A DNA stretch of 64,000 bases from assembly GCA_902515775.1 (NCBI GenBank), contig CABXVU010000002.1, forward strand, positions 1-64,000, given 5' to 3'. Both the position numbers and the translations under genes were made by a program. The notes beneath the pieces are model-generated. The model made no database searches and was not told the origin of the DNA. It was given only the letters and a program-made list of their open reading frames with translations. Positions within the stretch are counted from its first letter, which is position 1. Each line of letters opens with the position of its first letter. The stretch comes from an uncultured SAR86 cluster bacterium (GTDB lineage Bacteria > Pseudomonadota > Gammaproteobacteria > Magnimaribacterales > D2472). Shown here one piece after another: positions 40,069 through 54,228 of this stretch.

Positions 40069-40359
40069 ATGTCACATATGAATATTGTCAAATTCCACGT
40101 AAACCCAGAATTCAGAGAAGATTTTTTGAAAACTTTTGAAGAGGCTAATTTAAATGACGGCCAAATATCAGCGAAACTAGTTCAAATTGACGATAACAAA
40201 TTTTGTAGTATGGGCTTATGGGATTCTAAGGATTCCATGGATAAGGCAATGCCTGATATGATTGGCTTTTTAGATACCATAAGGCACATGTTGGACGAAA
40301 TTTCTGAGGAACTAGGTGTTACTGATCCTGCATCTGGACCATTAATAATGGAACATTAA
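40069..40359 (+). CDS. small hypothetical protein, possibly ABM/quinol monooxygenase-like
   Basis: MNIVKFHVNPEFREDFLKTFEEAN ... FCSMGLWDSKDSMDKA; upstream taggagaaactt. Confidence 0.55.
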   Translation: MSHMNIVKFHVNPEFREDFLKTFEEANLNDGQISAKLVQIDDNKFCSMGLWDSKDSMDKAMPDMIGFLDTIRHMLDEISEELGVTDPASGPLIMEH

Positions 40360-41252
40360 GAGATTTTTTCAAGAGATCTCTTAAAAAACTCTAAAAGTAA
40401 CATTGCGCTTTCAATACCTGCATAATTTTCTCTAACAATAAGTGCTATTTCCCTATGTGGCCCTGGTTCATTTAAGTGTGAGATTGATAATTCTTTTCTT
40501 GAGCCTACTAACTCTTTCAAAGCCATTTTTGGCACAAGTGTACTTCCCATCTGCCCTTTAACTAATTGAATAAGGGTTATTAAACTTGAAGCTTTAAGGG
40601 AATGCTTTGAAGCATTCGCTATGTTACATGCATCTAAAATATGATCTTTAAGACAATGTCCATCATCGAGAAGCATTAATTTTGAATGATCAAGTTGATT
40701 AGCTTTTATCTCTGTTGCTCCAGCATTTTTATTTTCTTTATGTGAAACTAAATAAAAATCTTCTTCCCAAAACTTAAGACTTATTAACCCCTTTAGGTCA
40801 TATGGTAATGCAAGGATAGCCATATCAAGCTCTCCTTCTTTAAGTTTTTTAATAAGAAATTGTGATTGGAGTTCTTCAATTCTAAGAGTTAAATTTGGAA
40901 ATTCTTTTTGTATTGTTGGCAGTATTAAGGGCAGAAAATATGGGCTAACTGTAGGAATAATGCCTAAAGAAATTGGATGATTAAGAGCTTGTGAATTTTG
41001 TTTTGCTAATTCTTTAATGTCTTGGACATCTAATTTAATTTGCTGAGCCTTCTTTAAAATTTCTTGTCCGAGGCTTGTAACAATAACTTTTTTATTGTCT
41101 CTTTCGAATAATTTAACACCAAGCTGTGTTTCTAATTCTGTAATTGCATTACTTAATGTCGAGGGAGATATAAAACACGCATCGGCTGCTTTCTTAAAAT
41201 GAAGGTTTTTTGCAACCGCTAAGGCATAATCAATTTGTCTTAAAGTCATCAT
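40356..41252 (-). CDS. oxyR: LysR-family regulator, OxyR-like
   Basis: MTLRQIDYALAVAKNLHFKKAADACFISPSTLSNAITELETQLGVKLFERD; DGHCLKDHILDAC matches the OxyR redox-Cys region; divergent to katG. Confidence 0.87.
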   Translation of the reverse strand: MMTLRQIDYALAVAKNLHFKKAADACFISPSTLSNAITELETQLGVKLFERDNKKVIVTSLGQEILKKAQQIKLDVQDIKELAKQNSQALNHPISLGIIPTVSPYFLPLILPTIQKEFPNLTLRIEELQSQFLIKKLKEGELDMAILALPYDLKGLISLKFWEEDFYLVSHKENKNAGATEIKANQLDHSKLMLLDDGHCLKDHILDACNIANASKHSLKASSLITLIQLVKGQMGSTLVPKMALKELVGSRKELSISHLNEPGPHREIALIVRENYAGIESAMLLLEFFKRSLEKIS

Positions 41253-41384
41253 ATTAAATTAATTTTATCATTTATTAAATCGAATATAACATTCTTTTTT
41301 TATATATTTACCAATACATAAAAATTTAGTAATGTATTTATTAACCACAGCTTAATGCTATAAAAAATTAAAACATTGGAGTGA

Positions 41385-43537
<2,153 letters not shown>

Positions 43538-43557
43538 AATTTAAAGAACAATCAAAA

Positions 43558-43950
43558 TTGGAAAAACCTAGTTTATATAGAAGAATAATAATGTTCATAG
43601 TAGATACGTGGAGATCTATTATGGATGTTAGATATAATCCTTTGAAGCATGTTGAACCAAGCCTTCAAACCTATTTTATGTTGGTTCTATTTTCTATATG
43701 GAGTGCAGCCTTTGGATTTATCGCAATTTTTTGGTTAGGATTCCTCGGATATGACATTCTTACAAGCATATTGGTTCATGTTGGAATTATCATTCCAATT
43801 GCCTTCACCAATGCAATATTTGTAGATGCCGAAAGAGATGGTGAGAATTGGATAAAAGAATGGCGCGAGGAACAGTCCAGATACAAGCTAGTCGCCAATA
43901 GACTGAAAAGAAAGAATTTAGTTATATGGGACCCAAATAAAGAGGCTTGA
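43558..43950 (+). CDS. hypothetical membrane protein (TTG start)
   Basis: Two to three hydrophobic segments with charged C-terminal tail. Confidence 0.55.
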   Translation: MEKPSLYRRIIMFIVDTWRSIMDVRYNPLKHVEPSLQTYFMLVLFSIWSAAFGFIAIFWLGFLGYDILTSILVHVGIIIPIAFTNAIFVDAERDGENWIKEWREEQSRYKLVANRLKRKNLVIWDPNKEA

Positions 43951-44007
43951 TTTTCACCTAAGCGTTAATTAAATATTCACAAATAAGGCTATTATTTTTT
44001 TGTCAAG

Positions 44008-44184
44008 TCAATGATGCGGAGGCTTTTCGTAATTAATCTCTTTAAAGTTATATTTTTCATCCCTTTTTTTGATATTTATTTTGTCATATTTTGACATTAC
44101 ATCGGCAGCATCATCTACTGCACTTGGCATATCTTTTTTTTCTGATCTGGACTTGTGAATAGATGTTACCTTTTTTTTATTCAT
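44008..44184 (-). CDS. small charged hypothetical protein (58 aa)
   Basis: Not in ORF track; translation MNKKKVTSIHKSRSEKKDMPSAVDDAADVMSKYDKINIKKRDEKYNFKEINYEKPPHH*. Confidence 0.45.
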   Translation of the reverse strand: MNKKKVTSIHKSRSEKKDMPSAVDDAADVMSKYDKINIKKRDEKYNFKEINYEKPPHH

Positions 44185-44248
44185 AAGAATTATTTTACAT
44201 AATCCTTGTATATTTTGATGAATTAAAAATGTTTAGTATCATTCGGTA

Positions 44249-44731
44249 ATGAAAACAGCAATTTACCCAGGCTCATTTGATCCAATTACATTTGGGCATA
44301 TTGATATTGTAGAGAGAGCTGCTAGCCTTTTTGACAAAGTCATACTTGGTGTTGCCGAAAGTCAATCAAAGAATCCATTGTTTTCTGTGGATGAGAGAAT
44401 AGAGCTTATTTCAGATATCTTTAAAGATAATCTTAAAATTGAGGTTATAGGCTACTCAAAACAGCTAACTGTAGATTTGGCAAGAGACAATAATGCGATT
44501 GCAATTATCAGAGGTCTAAGGGCTGTTGCAGATTTTGAATATGAGTTTCAATTAGCAACAATGAATAGAAGTTTGGCTCCAGACATTGAGAGCATATTTT
44601 TTACTCCCAAGGATACCTTGATATATGTTTCATCTAGTTTGGTTAAAGAAATAGCTACTTTTGGAGGCGATGTTTCAAGATTTGTTCCTGAAAATGTCAA
44701 AACTGCCTTGAATAACAAGATTGCTAATTAA
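44249..44731 (+). CDS. coaD: phosphopantetheine adenylyltransferase
   Basis: AIYPGSFDPITFGHIDIVERA, IIRGLRAVADFEYEFQLATMNR, YVSSSLVKEIA. Confidence 0.96.
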   Translation: MKTAIYPGSFDPITFGHIDIVERAASLFDKVILGVAESQSKNPLFSVDERIELISDIFKDNLKIEVIGYSKQLTVDLARDNNAIAIIRGLRAVADFEYEFQLATMNRSLAPDIESIFFTPKDTLIYVSSSLVKEIATFGGDVSRFVPENVKTALNNKIAN

Positions 44732-45540
44732 CCTTGGCACTTTTTACAAAAGAACGTTGCTCTTTGTGCTTGAATGATCCTTGTTATTATTTCCTTTTTA
44801 CAAAATAAGCAACATTTACCAGCCCGGTCATAAACCATTAAATCAATTTTAAAGTACCCTTTATTGCCATCTGGCTGATAGAAATCTTGAAGAGTTGTTC
44901 CGCCAGCTTTTATGGCAAGTTTCAAAATTTTTTTTGTTGATTCTACAATTTGCATGTTTTCTTTTTTTGTAAGAGTTTTGCATTTTCGTGTCGGTCGAAT
45001 TTTTGAATCAAATAATATTTCGTTTGCATAAATATTACCAATACCAACGACATTTTTTTGATTCATTAAAGCATTCTTTATTGGCGATTTAGATTTCTTA
45101 ATCTTATTAAATAGATATGCGCCATCAAATTGTTTAGATATTGGTTCAGGCCCAAGGCTATTTAATAAGAAATGATTTTCAAGATCTGAAATAAAATGAA
45201 AAGAACCAAATCTTCTAGGATCATTAAAAATTATTTTTTCAGTTTCGAAGATTAGCTCAATATGATCGTGCTTTTTGTAAAGATTTGAGTATTTATCAGT
45301 AATTCTGAGAGTTCCAGTCATACCTAGATGAATCAAGATGTCGGATTCACCAAAATTTAGCATTATGTATTTAGCTCTTCTGGTGATATTTAATACTTTT
45401 TTACCATGAAGCTTCTGAAAGTCTTGCGCGTCTACTTTCCACCTTAAATTAGGATTAAAAATCTCTATGGATTCAATATTTTGTTTTTTAAATTTTTGAA
45501 TCGCTTGAACTGAGGTTTCAACCTCCGGCAATTCAGGCAT
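44728..45540 (-). CDS. mutM: formamidopyrimidine-DNA glycosylase
   Basis: MPELPEVET N-terminus; GIGNIYANEILF; C-terminal zinc finger CCLFCKKE...FFCKKCQG. Confidence 0.96.
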   Translation of the reverse strand: MPELPEVETSVQAIQKFKKQNIESIEIFNPNLRWKVDAQDFQKLHGKKVLNITRRAKYIMLNFGESDILIHLGMTGTLRITDKYSNLYKKHDHIELIFETEKIIFNDPRRFGSFHFISDLENHFLLNSLGPEPISKQFDGAYLFNKIKKSKSPIKNALMNQKNVVGIGNIYANEILFDSKIRPTRKCKTLTKKENMQIVESTKKILKLAIKAGGTTLQDFYQPDGNKGYFKIDLMVYDRAGKCCLFCKKEIITRIIQAQRATFFCKKCQG

Positions 45541-45545
45541 GTCTG

Positions 45546-46877
45546 CTAGCCGAGTAAATTATTAATCTCAACTAAATTTTCAGGAGCAAGAGTCCCAGCA
45601 GCTAAATGCAAGCGAAGAGTTGTAATTAAATAATCATATTTTGCATTTGAAAGATTTCGTTCAGCACTATATAAGTTTTTTTCTGCTTGGAGCAAATCAA
45701 CAATATTCCTGGTGCCAACTTCATATCCAACCCTTGTAGCTTCTAAGGCACTTGAAGCGGAGACAACTGCTTGTTTTTGTGCTCTAAGATTTGCTACCAA
45801 TGTAATAACGTTTGAGTACTGACTTCTAACATCTTGGATAACACTTCTTTCCGTAAATAGAGCATCTTCAGATGACTTATTTGACTCTGCATATGCCTGT
45901 TTAGTCCTTGATATTACAGCTCCACCTTGAAAAATTGGCATTGAAAGTTGCAAACTATATGTATCACGTTGAGTTTCATCTGGGACGGTGATGTTAAAAG
46001 CACCCCCAGTATTGAGCCCGTCAAAAGAATATTGATTAGTTTCTGACTCTGACTGAGTTCCTACAATGTCAACTTTTGGCAAATGGTTAGATGCTACACT
46101 TCTAGCATTATTTTTTGATGCAAACTTTCTTAGATTTGCAGCTTGAAGCCTAAAATTATTTTTTACAGCCTTTCTTGCCCATTCTTCTTTTGAAGCAGGG
46201 ATTGGATTAGAAACATTTAAGTCATTAATCAAGCCATCAATAGAAATTATTTCTCTTCCAACCAATGCGTTTAAAGACTCTTTTGCTGTATAAACTTCTC
46301 CCTCAATTCTTATTCTTGCAGCAAGGCTAAGATCAAATTCTAACTGAGCTTCCTGAACTTCTGTTACTGCAGAGAGTCCTACCTCATACCTCTGTCTAAT
46401 TTGATCTAATTGTTTTTTTATTGCTTTTTCTTCTGACCTGGCAGCACTTAAATTATCAATAGCTCTTAAAACATTAAAATAAAGCTCTGCTGTTCTAACT
46501 ATTAGTGCTTGCTGTGAATATGCAAAATCTGCCTCCGCTGCATCTGTAAGAAATTTGGATTGGCGATATTTAAACCATGTATCAAGTCGGATTAATGGTT
46601 GAGTTAAACGAGCTGAAGTACTGAAATTATTATATTCATTTTGAAGGTTTCCATTTTGGTAATATTCATTCCAATTCGTTTGAGCGCTAATTGAGATATT
46701 TGGAAGTAAACTAGCTCTACCTTGAACTTTAATTTCCTTACCGGATAAATATGAAAATTCTGCAGATTTATATTGAGGGTCATTTTCTAAGGCATCGTTA
46801 TATATATCTAAAAGACTATCAGCTGAGCTGATGACACTCTGACAGAGGAGAATTGCAATCAATATATATTTATTCAT
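45546..46877 (-). CDS. tolC: TolC-family outer membrane efflux protein
   Basis: Signal peptide, LLDIYNDALENDPQYKSAEF, YEVGLSAVTEVQEAQ, YEVGTRNIVDLLQAEKNLYSA. Confidence 0.93.
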   Translation of the reverse strand: MNKYILIAILLCQSVISSADSLLDIYNDALENDPQYKSAEFSYLSGKEIKVQGRASLLPNISISAQTNWNEYYQNGNLQNEYNNFSTSARLTQPLIRLDTWFKYRQSKFLTDAAEADFAYSQQALIVRTAELYFNVLRAIDNLSAARSEEKAIKKQLDQIRQRYEVGLSAVTEVQEAQLEFDLSLAARIRIEGEVYTAKESLNALVGREIISIDGLINDLNVSNPIPASKEEWARKAVKNNFRLQAANLRKFASKNNARSVASNHLPKVDIVGTQSESETNQYSFDGLNTGGAFNITVPDETQRDTYSLQLSMPIFQGGAVISRTKQAYAESNKSSEDALFTERSVIQDVRSQYSNVITLVANLRAQKQAVVSASSALEATRVGYEVGTRNIVDLLQAEKNLYSAERNLSNAKYDYLITTLRLHLAAGTLAPENLVEINNLLG

Positions 46878-47076
46878 AGTATTTTTTAATGTTTACAGCG
46901 CTCACATTAGAACTTAAATGCAATGCATATGTCAAGTTAACTTTACACATAAATATTGCAATTATTATTTTAATCTATTGTAAATAAATCTCCTAAAATC
47001 TTTTAATTAATACAATTCTTTTAATTTACTTAGAGTAGAATATTAGTCAAAGGTTTAAAAGCACTAGGAAACAAAA

Positions 47077-48966
47077 TTGGCTAAAAACTATGATTCTGAG
47101 TCGATAGAAGTTCTATCAGGCTTAGATCCGGTCAGAAAAAGACCGGGCATGTATACAGATACCTCTAAGCCAAACCATTTAATACAGGAAGTTCTTGATA
47201 ATTCTATTGACGAGGCTTTAGTTGGTCACTGCTCTAAGATTAAAGTTACTATTCATAAGGATGGTTACATTTCAGTGATTGATGACGGAAGAGGGATGCC
47301 AGTAGATATTCATCCTGAACATAAAGTTTCAGGCGTTGAGCTTATTATGTGTAAGTTGCATGCGGGTGCAAAATTTTCAGGTGAGGATTACAATTTTTCT
47401 GGTGGCTTGCATGGCGTTGGCGTATCAGTTGTAAATGCTCTTTCTAAAAAAGTATCTGTTGAAATTAAAAGAGATGGTCATAAATTTGAGATGAATTTCA
47501 ATGGTGGCGAAAAAATTTCAGATCTTAAAAAAGTTGGAGATATTGGAGCAAGAAATACAGGAACAGCTATAAATTTTCTTCCTGATGATCAATATTTTGA
47601 AACAACAAAAATTGATAAATCAAATCTTAAGCATTTACTTAAAGCAAAAGCAGTGCTCTGTTCCGGCCTAACTGTTGAATATTTTGATGAGAAAAAAAAT
47701 GAGAAAATACTATGGAATTATGAAAGTGGTCTCATTTCTTATTTATCAGAATCTTCTGAAGACCTTGAGCTGCTATTAGAAGAATCAATTTCTTGTAGCA
47801 AATCAGGAGATGATAACGCGTTAGACTTTGTCCTGAATTGGTCCACTAAGCCTGTAAAGAACCTAATGAATGAATCTTATGTTAACCTTATTCCAACGGC
47901 ACAAGGCGGATCTCATTTGAACGGGTTTAAAGCAGGCTTACTTGAGTCAGTCAAAGAGTTTTGTGAATTTAGAAATTTAATTCCAAAAGGATTGAAGATA
48001 ACAGCTGATGACGTAGTGCAGCATAGTACTTTTGTTGTCTCCTCAAAATTAACAAATCCGCAATTCGCTGGGCAAACTAAAGAGAGATTAGATTCAAAAG
48101 ATCATCAAACTTTTGTTTACTCTACAACAAAAGATATCTTAAGTATTTGGTTCAATCAGCATACAGAGGAGGGTGAGAAATTAGCAGAGCTAGCTATAGC
48201 TTCAGCGCAAGCTAGAACAAAAGAAACGAAAGTTGTTGACCGAAAGAAATCTTTTCAGGGCCCAGCTCTTCCAGGCAAATTATCAGACTGTAACAGCACT
48301 GATTTATCTGAAACAGAACTATTTTTTGTAGAGGGAGATTCAGCAGGCGGCTCCGCTAAGCAGTCTAGAGAGAGAAAATTCCAAGCAATCATGCCCTTAA
48401 GAGGCAAAATTTTAAATACATGGGACCTTGAGAGCATAGAGATTATCAAATCTGCTGAAATCAAAGATATTGCTACAGCCATCGGAGTTAATCCAGGTAG
48501 CTCGGATATTGAATCACTTCGCTATGGGAAAATATGTATTTTAGCTGATGCAGATTCAGATGGCCTTCACATTGCTACCTTACTGTGTGCCCTTTTTTTA
48601 AGGCATTACAGACCATTGATCCAAGCTGGGCATATTTACGTGGCAATGCCACCTTTATTTAGAATAGATTGTGCAAAGGAAGTATTTTACGCTTTAGACG
48701 AAGATGAGAAAGACTCAATAGTGAAAAAATTAAAAACAAAAGCTGGCAAACCAAAAATTGATATTCAAAGATTTAAAGGTTTGGGAGAGATGAATCCATC
48801 TCAATTACGAGAAACAGTGATGGATCCTCAAACTAGAAGATTAGTTCAGTTAACTATAACCTCATCTGATAATGTAAATAGCATGATGGATCTATTGTTA
48901 TCAAAAAAGAATGCTGGAGCTCGAAAAGAATGGCTTGAAAAAAGAGGCAAAATTGTAAGCGTTTAG
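47077..48966 (+). CDS. parE: DNA topoisomerase IV subunit B (TTG start)
   Basis: [65 protein letters not shown]. Confidence 0.95.
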   Translation: MAKNYDSESIEVLSGLDPVRKRPGMYTDTSKPNHLIQEVLDNSIDEALVGHCSKIKVTIHKDGYISVIDDGRGMPVDIHPEHKVSGVELIMCKLHAGAKFSGEDYNFSGGLHGVGVSVVNALSKKVSVEIKRDGHKFEMNFNGGEKISDLKKVGDIGARNTGTAINFLPDDQYFETTKIDKSNLKHLLKAKAVLCSGLTVEYFDEKKNEKILWNYESGLISYLSESSEDLELLLEESISCSKSGDDNALDFVLNWSTKPVKNLMNESYVNLIPTAQGGSHLNGFKAGLLESVKEFCEFRNLIPKGLKITADDVVQHSTFVVSSKLTNPQFAGQTKERLDSKDHQTFVYSTTKDILSIWFNQHTEEGEKLAELAIASAQARTKETKVVDRKKSFQGPALPGKLSDCNSTDLSETELFFVEGDSAGGSAKQSRERKFQAIMPLRGKILNTWDLESIEIIKSAEIKDIATAIGVNPGSSDIESLRYGKICILADADSDGLHIATLLCALFLRHYRPLIQAGHIYVAMPPLFRIDCAKEVFYALDEDEKDSIVKKLKTKAGKPKIDIQRFKGLGEMNPSQLRETVMDPQTRRLVQLTITSSDNVNSMMDLLLSKKNAGARKEWLEKRGKIVSV

Positions 48967-48968
48967 TT

Positions 48969-51257
48969 ATGAATATTAATAAAAACTTCAGTTCAATAAG
49001 CCTTAAAGATTATGCTGAGGAATCATATTTAAATTATTCAATGTATGTCATTTTAGATCGTGCATTGCCGCACATTGGGGATGGCATGAAACCTGTTCAA
49101 AGAAGAATTTTATATGCTATGAGTGAATTAGGTTTGAATGCAGGTTCAAAATATAAAAAATCTGCAAGGACTGTTGGAGATGTCATAGGCAAATTTCATC
49201 CTCATGGAGACAGCGCTGCTTATGAGGCAATGGTCTTGATGGCGCAGCATTTTTCCTTTAGATACCCCCTTGTTGATGGACAAGGAAATTGGGGTACTCA
49301 AGATGACCCAAAGTCTTTTGCAGCAATGCGTTATACAGAATCAAAACTTACTGGATTTGCTGACTTACTTCTTTCGGAGTTAAAACTAGGTACTGTAGAC
49401 TGGCAACCTAATTTTGATGGTTCTTTATTGGAGCCAACTTTATTGCCAGCAAAGATACCAAGTATTTTATTAAATGGAACTACTGGAATAGCTGTTGGAA
49501 TGGCGACTGACATTCCTTCTCATAATTTAAATGAAGTGCTTGATGCTGCCATTCATGTTTTAGATCACCCAAAAGCAAGCACGAAAGATTTGTTAAAATT
49601 TATTCAGGGTCCTGATTTTAGTAATCCTGCTCCAATCATTGTTTCGTTTGAAGAGCTAAAAGAAATGTATGAAACCGGTAGGGGCGGCTTTAAAGTGAAA
49701 GCTCATTGGGAGGCTGAAGGTAATGACATTATTGTAAGAGCATTGCCTCATCAAGCTTCTGGATCAAAAATTCTAGAACAAATTGCAGATCAAATGCAAA
49801 AAAAGAAACTGCCAATGGTAGTTGATTTGAGGGATGAAGGAGATCATAAAGAGCCTGTTAGGCTAGTCATCTCACTAAAATCTAATAGAATTAGTGCCAC
49901 TGAAGTTATGAATCATCTTTATGCAACAACTGATCTGCAAAAAAATTACCGCGTAAACATCAACTTAATAAGTTTAAAAGGCTCCCCAAGAGTCTTTGCG
50001 CTTAAAGACCTAATTTCAGAATGGCTGAAATTTAGACAGCAAACAGTTTTAAGGAAATTGGAACATAGACTTGATCAAGTAGATGACAGAATTCATGTAT
50101 TAGAGGGTTTATTAATTGTATATGTTGATCTTGACAAGGTCATAAAAATTATAAGAAACAGTGATGATCCAAAAAAAGAATTAATGAAAACTTTTAAGAT
50201 TTCAGAGATCCAAACCAATGCTATTTTAGAAATACGGCTTAGACAGTTAGCAAAGCTTGAGCAAATTAAACTTGAAGAAGAAAGGGATGAGCTAGAAAAG
50301 GAAAGGACAGAGCTTGAGAAAATTATAAAATCTAAAGCTAGATTAAAAACATACATTAAAAATGAGCTTAAAGAAATTAAAGATAAATTTGGAGATGTTA
50401 GAAATTCTCCAATTGAGTCTTCTTCAGATGCTAAAGCATTCTCAGAAGAAGAAATGGTTACAACAGAAACTGTAACAATCATTTTATCAAAGGCAGGTTG
50501 GATTAGATCTGCTAAAGGGCATGATGTCGAAGCAAGTAATCTTACGTACAGAGGAGACGATAAATTACAACATTTTGCTAAAGGAAGAAATAATCAAACA
50601 GCTGTTTTCTTTGATTCAGGCGGTAAGGCTTATTCATTGCAGGCACACTCCTTGCCATCTGCAAGAGGTATGGGGGAGCCTATAACTGGGCGGGTTATTT
50701 CTGAATCAGGAGTTACTTTTGAAGGCGTGGCAATTGGAACAGATGATTCAAAAATATTAATTTCTAATTCTGCTGGATTTGGTTTTATAAGCAATCTATC
50801 TAATGCAATTTCTAATCAAAAAAAAGGTAAGCAATTTATGAAGGTTCCGGAGGGATCGAATGTAATCTCTCCAGTTACAATTAATGATAATCATAAATTC
50901 GTTGCTGCAACTTTTTCGACGCAGGACAATAAAGGCAAAGTCAGTAATAAAATGTTAATTTTTCCAATTGAGGAATTACCTGTATTGCCAAAAGGGAAGG
51001 GAAATAAATTAATCAGCATCTCAACTAAAGCTTTCAAAGAAAAGTCTGAATTTATGATGGATGTTTGTTGCTTAGCTGAGGATAGTAAACTTCATATTTA
51101 TCATGAAGGAAAAACTGGAGGTAAAACTTGGACGATTAAAGAGCTGGAGGAGTACATTTCCTCTAGAGCAAAGCGAGGTAGAGTTCTGCCAACGGGATAT
51201 AATGGAATGATCAAGCTGGAGGAGGTAGAAAAAACTATGGATGCTGCTCCTGAATAA
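48969..51257 (+). CDS. parC: DNA topoisomerase IV subunit A
   Basis: [62 protein letters not shown]; 3 bp after parE. Confidence 0.95.
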   Translation: MNINKNFSSISLKDYAEESYLNYSMYVILDRALPHIGDGMKPVQRRILYAMSELGLNAGSKYKKSARTVGDVIGKFHPHGDSAAYEAMVLMAQHFSFRYPLVDGQGNWGTQDDPKSFAAMRYTESKLTGFADLLLSELKLGTVDWQPNFDGSLLEPTLLPAKIPSILLNGTTGIAVGMATDIPSHNLNEVLDAAIHVLDHPKASTKDLLKFIQGPDFSNPAPIIVSFEELKEMYETGRGGFKVKAHWEAEGNDIIVRALPHQASGSKILEQIADQMQKKKLPMVVDLRDEGDHKEPVRLVISLKSNRISATEVMNHLYATTDLQKNYRVNINLISLKGSPRVFALKDLISEWLKFRQQTVLRKLEHRLDQVDDRIHVLEGLLIVYVDLDKVIKIIRNSDDPKKELMKTFKISEIQTNAILEIRLRQLAKLEQIKLEEERDELEKERTELEKIIKSKARLKTYIKNELKEIKDKFGDVRNSPIESSSDAKAFSEEEMVTTETVTIILSKAGWIRSAKGHDVEASNLTYRGDDKLQHFAKGRNNQTAVFFDSGGKAYSLQAHSLPSARGMGEPITGRVISESGVTFEGVAIGTDDSKILISNSAGFGFISNLSNAISNQKKGKQFMKVPEGSNVISPVTINDNHKFVAATFSTQDNKGKVSNKMLIFPIEELPVLPKGKGNKLISISTKAFKEKSEFMMDVCCLAEDSKLHIYHEGKTGGKTWTIKELEEYISSRAKRGRVLPTGYNGMIKLEEVEKTMDAAPE

Positions 51258-52446
51258 CAGCTCTCAAAATTTTTAATCCTTTTAAGATTAAACTATCTTC
51301 AATAATAAGGCTTGGCGCTAATCTAATAGTATTATCATTTGCTTTGAGTATCATTAGACCATTTTCATAACAGGCTTTCATTACAGTATCTAAATTAAAA
51401 TCTCCTGTAACGTTTAATTTACAGCCTATCCAAAGTCCGGAACTCCTAATGGCACTAAAACACTTATGATCTTTGTTGATACTTTGTAATTCTCTCAAAA
51501 ATATTTTTTCTTTTTTCTTAACACCATTTAGTAACATTTTTTTTGTAAGCAGAGTCATTACTTTCTCAGCTACTGCACAAGCTAGTGGATTACCCCCAAA
51601 TGTAGTTCCATGAGATCCTATTTCCATGCTTTTGGCTATTTTAGTTGTAGTTAAAACAGCTGCAATTGGAATTCCTCCACCAATACCTTTGGCGCAGCAC
51701 ATGATATCTGGCTTAACACCAAATTGTTCATAAGCAAACAAGGTTCCTGTTCTTCCAGCCCCTGATTGAACTTCATCCACGATTATTAGAACTTTATTTT
51801 CTTTGCATAGCTTTTTAATCTTTTGAATGAAGTCTTTTTTTGCTTTAATGATTCCAGCCTCACCTTGGACTAATTCAATGATTACTGCCGCAGTGTTTTT
51901 TGTAATTACCTTTTCTAAATTCTTCGTTTCATTAAAAGGATGATTTTTGATTCCACCTGGCATAGGCCCAAAGCCTTTAACAAATCTCTCAGATCCGTTC
52001 AGAGCAATTGCCATCATGGTTCGACCATGAAAACCATTGGAGAAAGATACTATTTCATTTTTCTTTTTACTTATATTTTCATATGCAAATTTTCTAGCAG
52101 TTTTAATTGCGCCTTCAACCGCCTCTGCTCCAGAATTAGCAAAAAAAACTTTTTCTGCAAAGGTGTGTTTGCAAAAAATTTTAGCTAATCTTATAGCTGG
52201 TTCATTCATTAAAACATTAGAAAGATGCCACATTTTTTTTGATTGATCTACTAATGCTTTATTAAGTTCTGGATGACAATGCCCCAAGCTAGAAACTGCA
52301 ATTCCAGAAGCAAAGTCTATATATTTTTTATTTTTTTTATCCCACACTAAAGAGCCTTTAGCTTTTGATGGAATAAAAGATGCCGGATTATATGTCGGCA
52401 TCATATATCGGTTAAAATCTGTTCGAGTGACCATAATAGGCATCAT
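51235..52446 (-). CDS. argD: acetylornithine aminotransferase-like class III aminotransferase
   Basis: [76 protein letters not shown]; likely start is [17 protein letters not shown]. Confidence 0.88.
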   Translation of the reverse strand: MMPIMVTRTDFNRYMMPTYNPASFIPSKAKGSLVWDKKNKKYIDFASGIAVSSLGHCHPELNKALVDQSKKMWHLSNVLMNEPAIRLAKIFCKHTFAEKVFFANSGAEAVEGAIKTARKFAYENISKKKNEIVSFSNGFHGRTMMAIALNGSERFVKGFGPMPGGIKNHPFNETKNLEKVITKNTAAVIIELVQGEAGIIKAKKDFIQKIKKLCKENKVLIIVDEVQSGAGRTGTLFAYEQFGVKPDIMCCAKGIGGGIPIAAVLTTTKIAKSMEIGSHGTTFGGNPLACAVAEKVMTLLTKKMLLNGVKKKEKIFLRELQSINKDHKCFSAIRSSGLWIGCKLNVTGDFNLDTVMKACYENGLMILKANDNTIRLAPSLIIEDSLILKGLKILRAVIQEQHP

Positions 52447-52452
52447 TGTAAT

Positions 52453-52944
52453 ATGATTAAGATTGAAGAAACCACAGAAAATAATTTTTTAATTGAGATT
52501 TCTCCCAATTATTCTTTGAGAGGGTGGAATAGAGTAATTTTTTTAGGCAGTTTGGCCTTCATATGTTTATCCATTGGATTATTTTTTTTCATAATGGGCG
52601 CTGGACTAATTCTTCCCTTTGCAGGACTAGAGGTAATACTAGTATTTACTTGTTTTTATATTAGTTTTCGTTGGAGCCAACAAAAAGAAGTTGTTTATAT
52701 TTCAAATGAAAAAATTAAATTAGAGAAGGGCAGGCTTATTAAAGAAAAAACTTGGGAAGAATATAGAAGTTTTGTTGTCCTTGAAGTAGAAAAGAACCAA
52801 TACAATTCTGATGAATTTTGTTTTCAATCAAAGGGTAGGCGTTTTTATTTTGGCTCTTTTTTAAATGATGAAGATAAAACAATTTTGAAAAACGAATTAA
52901 AAAGGATCATAAATCATCTTAACGCTTTATCTCCAGGCATTTAA
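52453..52944 (+). CDS. DUF2244-like membrane protein
   Basis: ISPNYSLRGWNRVIFLGSLAF with two hydrophobic segments and a C-terminal soluble domain. Confidence 0.72.
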   Translation: MIKIEETTENNFLIEISPNYSLRGWNRVIFLGSLAFICLSIGLFFFIMGAGLILPFAGLEVILVFTCFYISFRWSQQKEVVYISNEKIKLEKGRLIKEKTWEEYRSFVVLEVEKNQYNSDEFCFQSKGRRFYFGSFLNDEDKTILKNELKRIINHLNALSPGI

Positions 52945-54168
52945 TTTTTTTGGAACCATTTCCATTTTTCCAGCTTGATAGTTTACATTATTTATTACCT
53001 TAGATTTTCCTCCAATCAAAGGCTCAAAATATTGTCGTGCTTTATTTGTCATACCAAATCCATCAGCTGAAATAAATCTTGCAGGGAGTTTTTTCTCAAT
53101 ATTTGCAATTTTGGACAGAGGTGCTGAAACAATCTCCCATTTATAAGGAGATGAACTTTTTCTTTTAATTATTGGCATAACTCCATTTAATCCTTTTACA
53201 GCGTATTCAACTGCTTTTTTGCCTACTTCATATGCATGCGACCTATCCAACTCAGATGATAGGTGAGTTGCACTTCGTTGAAGATAATCAGCTACAGCCC
53301 AATGATTTTTAATCTTTAATTTCTTAGTAATTAAACCTGCTAAATAAGGTGCAACACCTCCAAGTTGACTGTGGCCAAATGCATCTAACAGGCCTGACTC
53401 AGCTAGAAATTTTCCTTTAGAATTTTTAACTCCTTCCGATGCAACAATCACACAAAAGCCATTTTTTTTAACCATTTCTTTTACTTTTGCTAAAAATTTA
53501 AATTGATTAAAATTTACCTCAGGAAGCAGGATAATATGTGGAGCGTTAGGATGACTTTTTTGAGCAAGGCAGCTTGATCCAGCGATCCAGCCAGCATGCC
53601 TGCCCATGACTTCAAGAATAAATACTTTAGTTGAAGTTTCACACATTGATTCAACGTCCAATGCTGCCTCAATGGTTGAAGTAACAACATATTTAGCAAC
53701 TGAACCAAACCCTGGACAACAATCGGTAACCGCAAGATCATTATCAACAGTTTTTGGTATTGCAATACATTGAAGAGGATAGTTCAGTTTATCGCTAATT
53801 TGTGAAATTTTGAGGGCGGTATCCGCAGAATCATTCCCTCCATTGTAAAAAAAATAACTGATATCGTGGGCCTTGAAAACTTCTATTAATCTTTCATATT
53901 CTTCTATATTTTCATCAATATTTTTTAACTTATACCTGCAGGAACCAAATACTCCACCGGGACGAAATTGAAGACTTTCAATAAATTTTTTTGATTCTTT
54001 CGATGTATCAATTAACTCTTCCTTCAAAGCTCCAAGAATTCCATTTTTAGCGGCAAAAACCTTTCCAATTTTCTGAGATTTTCTTGCTTCTAAAATTACT
54101 GCACTGGCAGAGGCATTAATTACTGATGTAACACCACCTGATTGTGCATAAAAGGCATTTTTTTTCAT
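52927..54168 (-). CDS. 6-phosphofructokinase, probably PPi-dependent type
   Basis: AQSGGVTSVINAS, FFYNGGNDSADTALK, AIPKTVDNDLAVTDCCPGFGSVAKY, EVMGRHAGWIAG. Confidence 0.85.
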   Translation of the reverse strand: MKKNAFYAQSGGVTSVINASASAVILEARKSQKIGKVFAAKNGILGALKEELIDTSKESKKFIESLQFRPGGVFGSCRYKLKNIDENIEEYERLIEVFKAHDISYFFYNGGNDSADTALKISQISDKLNYPLQCIAIPKTVDNDLAVTDCCPGFGSVAKYVVTSTIEAALDVESMCETSTKVFILEVMGRHAGWIAGSSCLAQKSHPNAPHIILLPEVNFNQFKFLAKVKEMVKKNGFCVIVASEGVKNSKGKFLAESGLLDAFGHSQLGGVAPYLAGLITKKLKIKNHWAVADYLQRSATHLSSELDRSHAYEVGKKAVEYAVKGLNGVMPIIKRKSSSPYKWEIVSAPLSKIANIEKKLPARFISADGFGMTNKARQYFEPLIGGKSKVINNVNYQAGKMEMVPKKLNAWR

Positions 54169-54228
54169 TAGTTTATAAAATAATTAATATAGTCTATGGT
54201 AACAAATGTTACCGATAAATATTTAAAA

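Noticed and set aside
50093-50482. 129-aa Ser-rich minus-strand ORF
   Set aside because: Wholly antisense to parC; Ser/Leu-rich composition reflects the complement of Lys/Glu-rich coding sequence.
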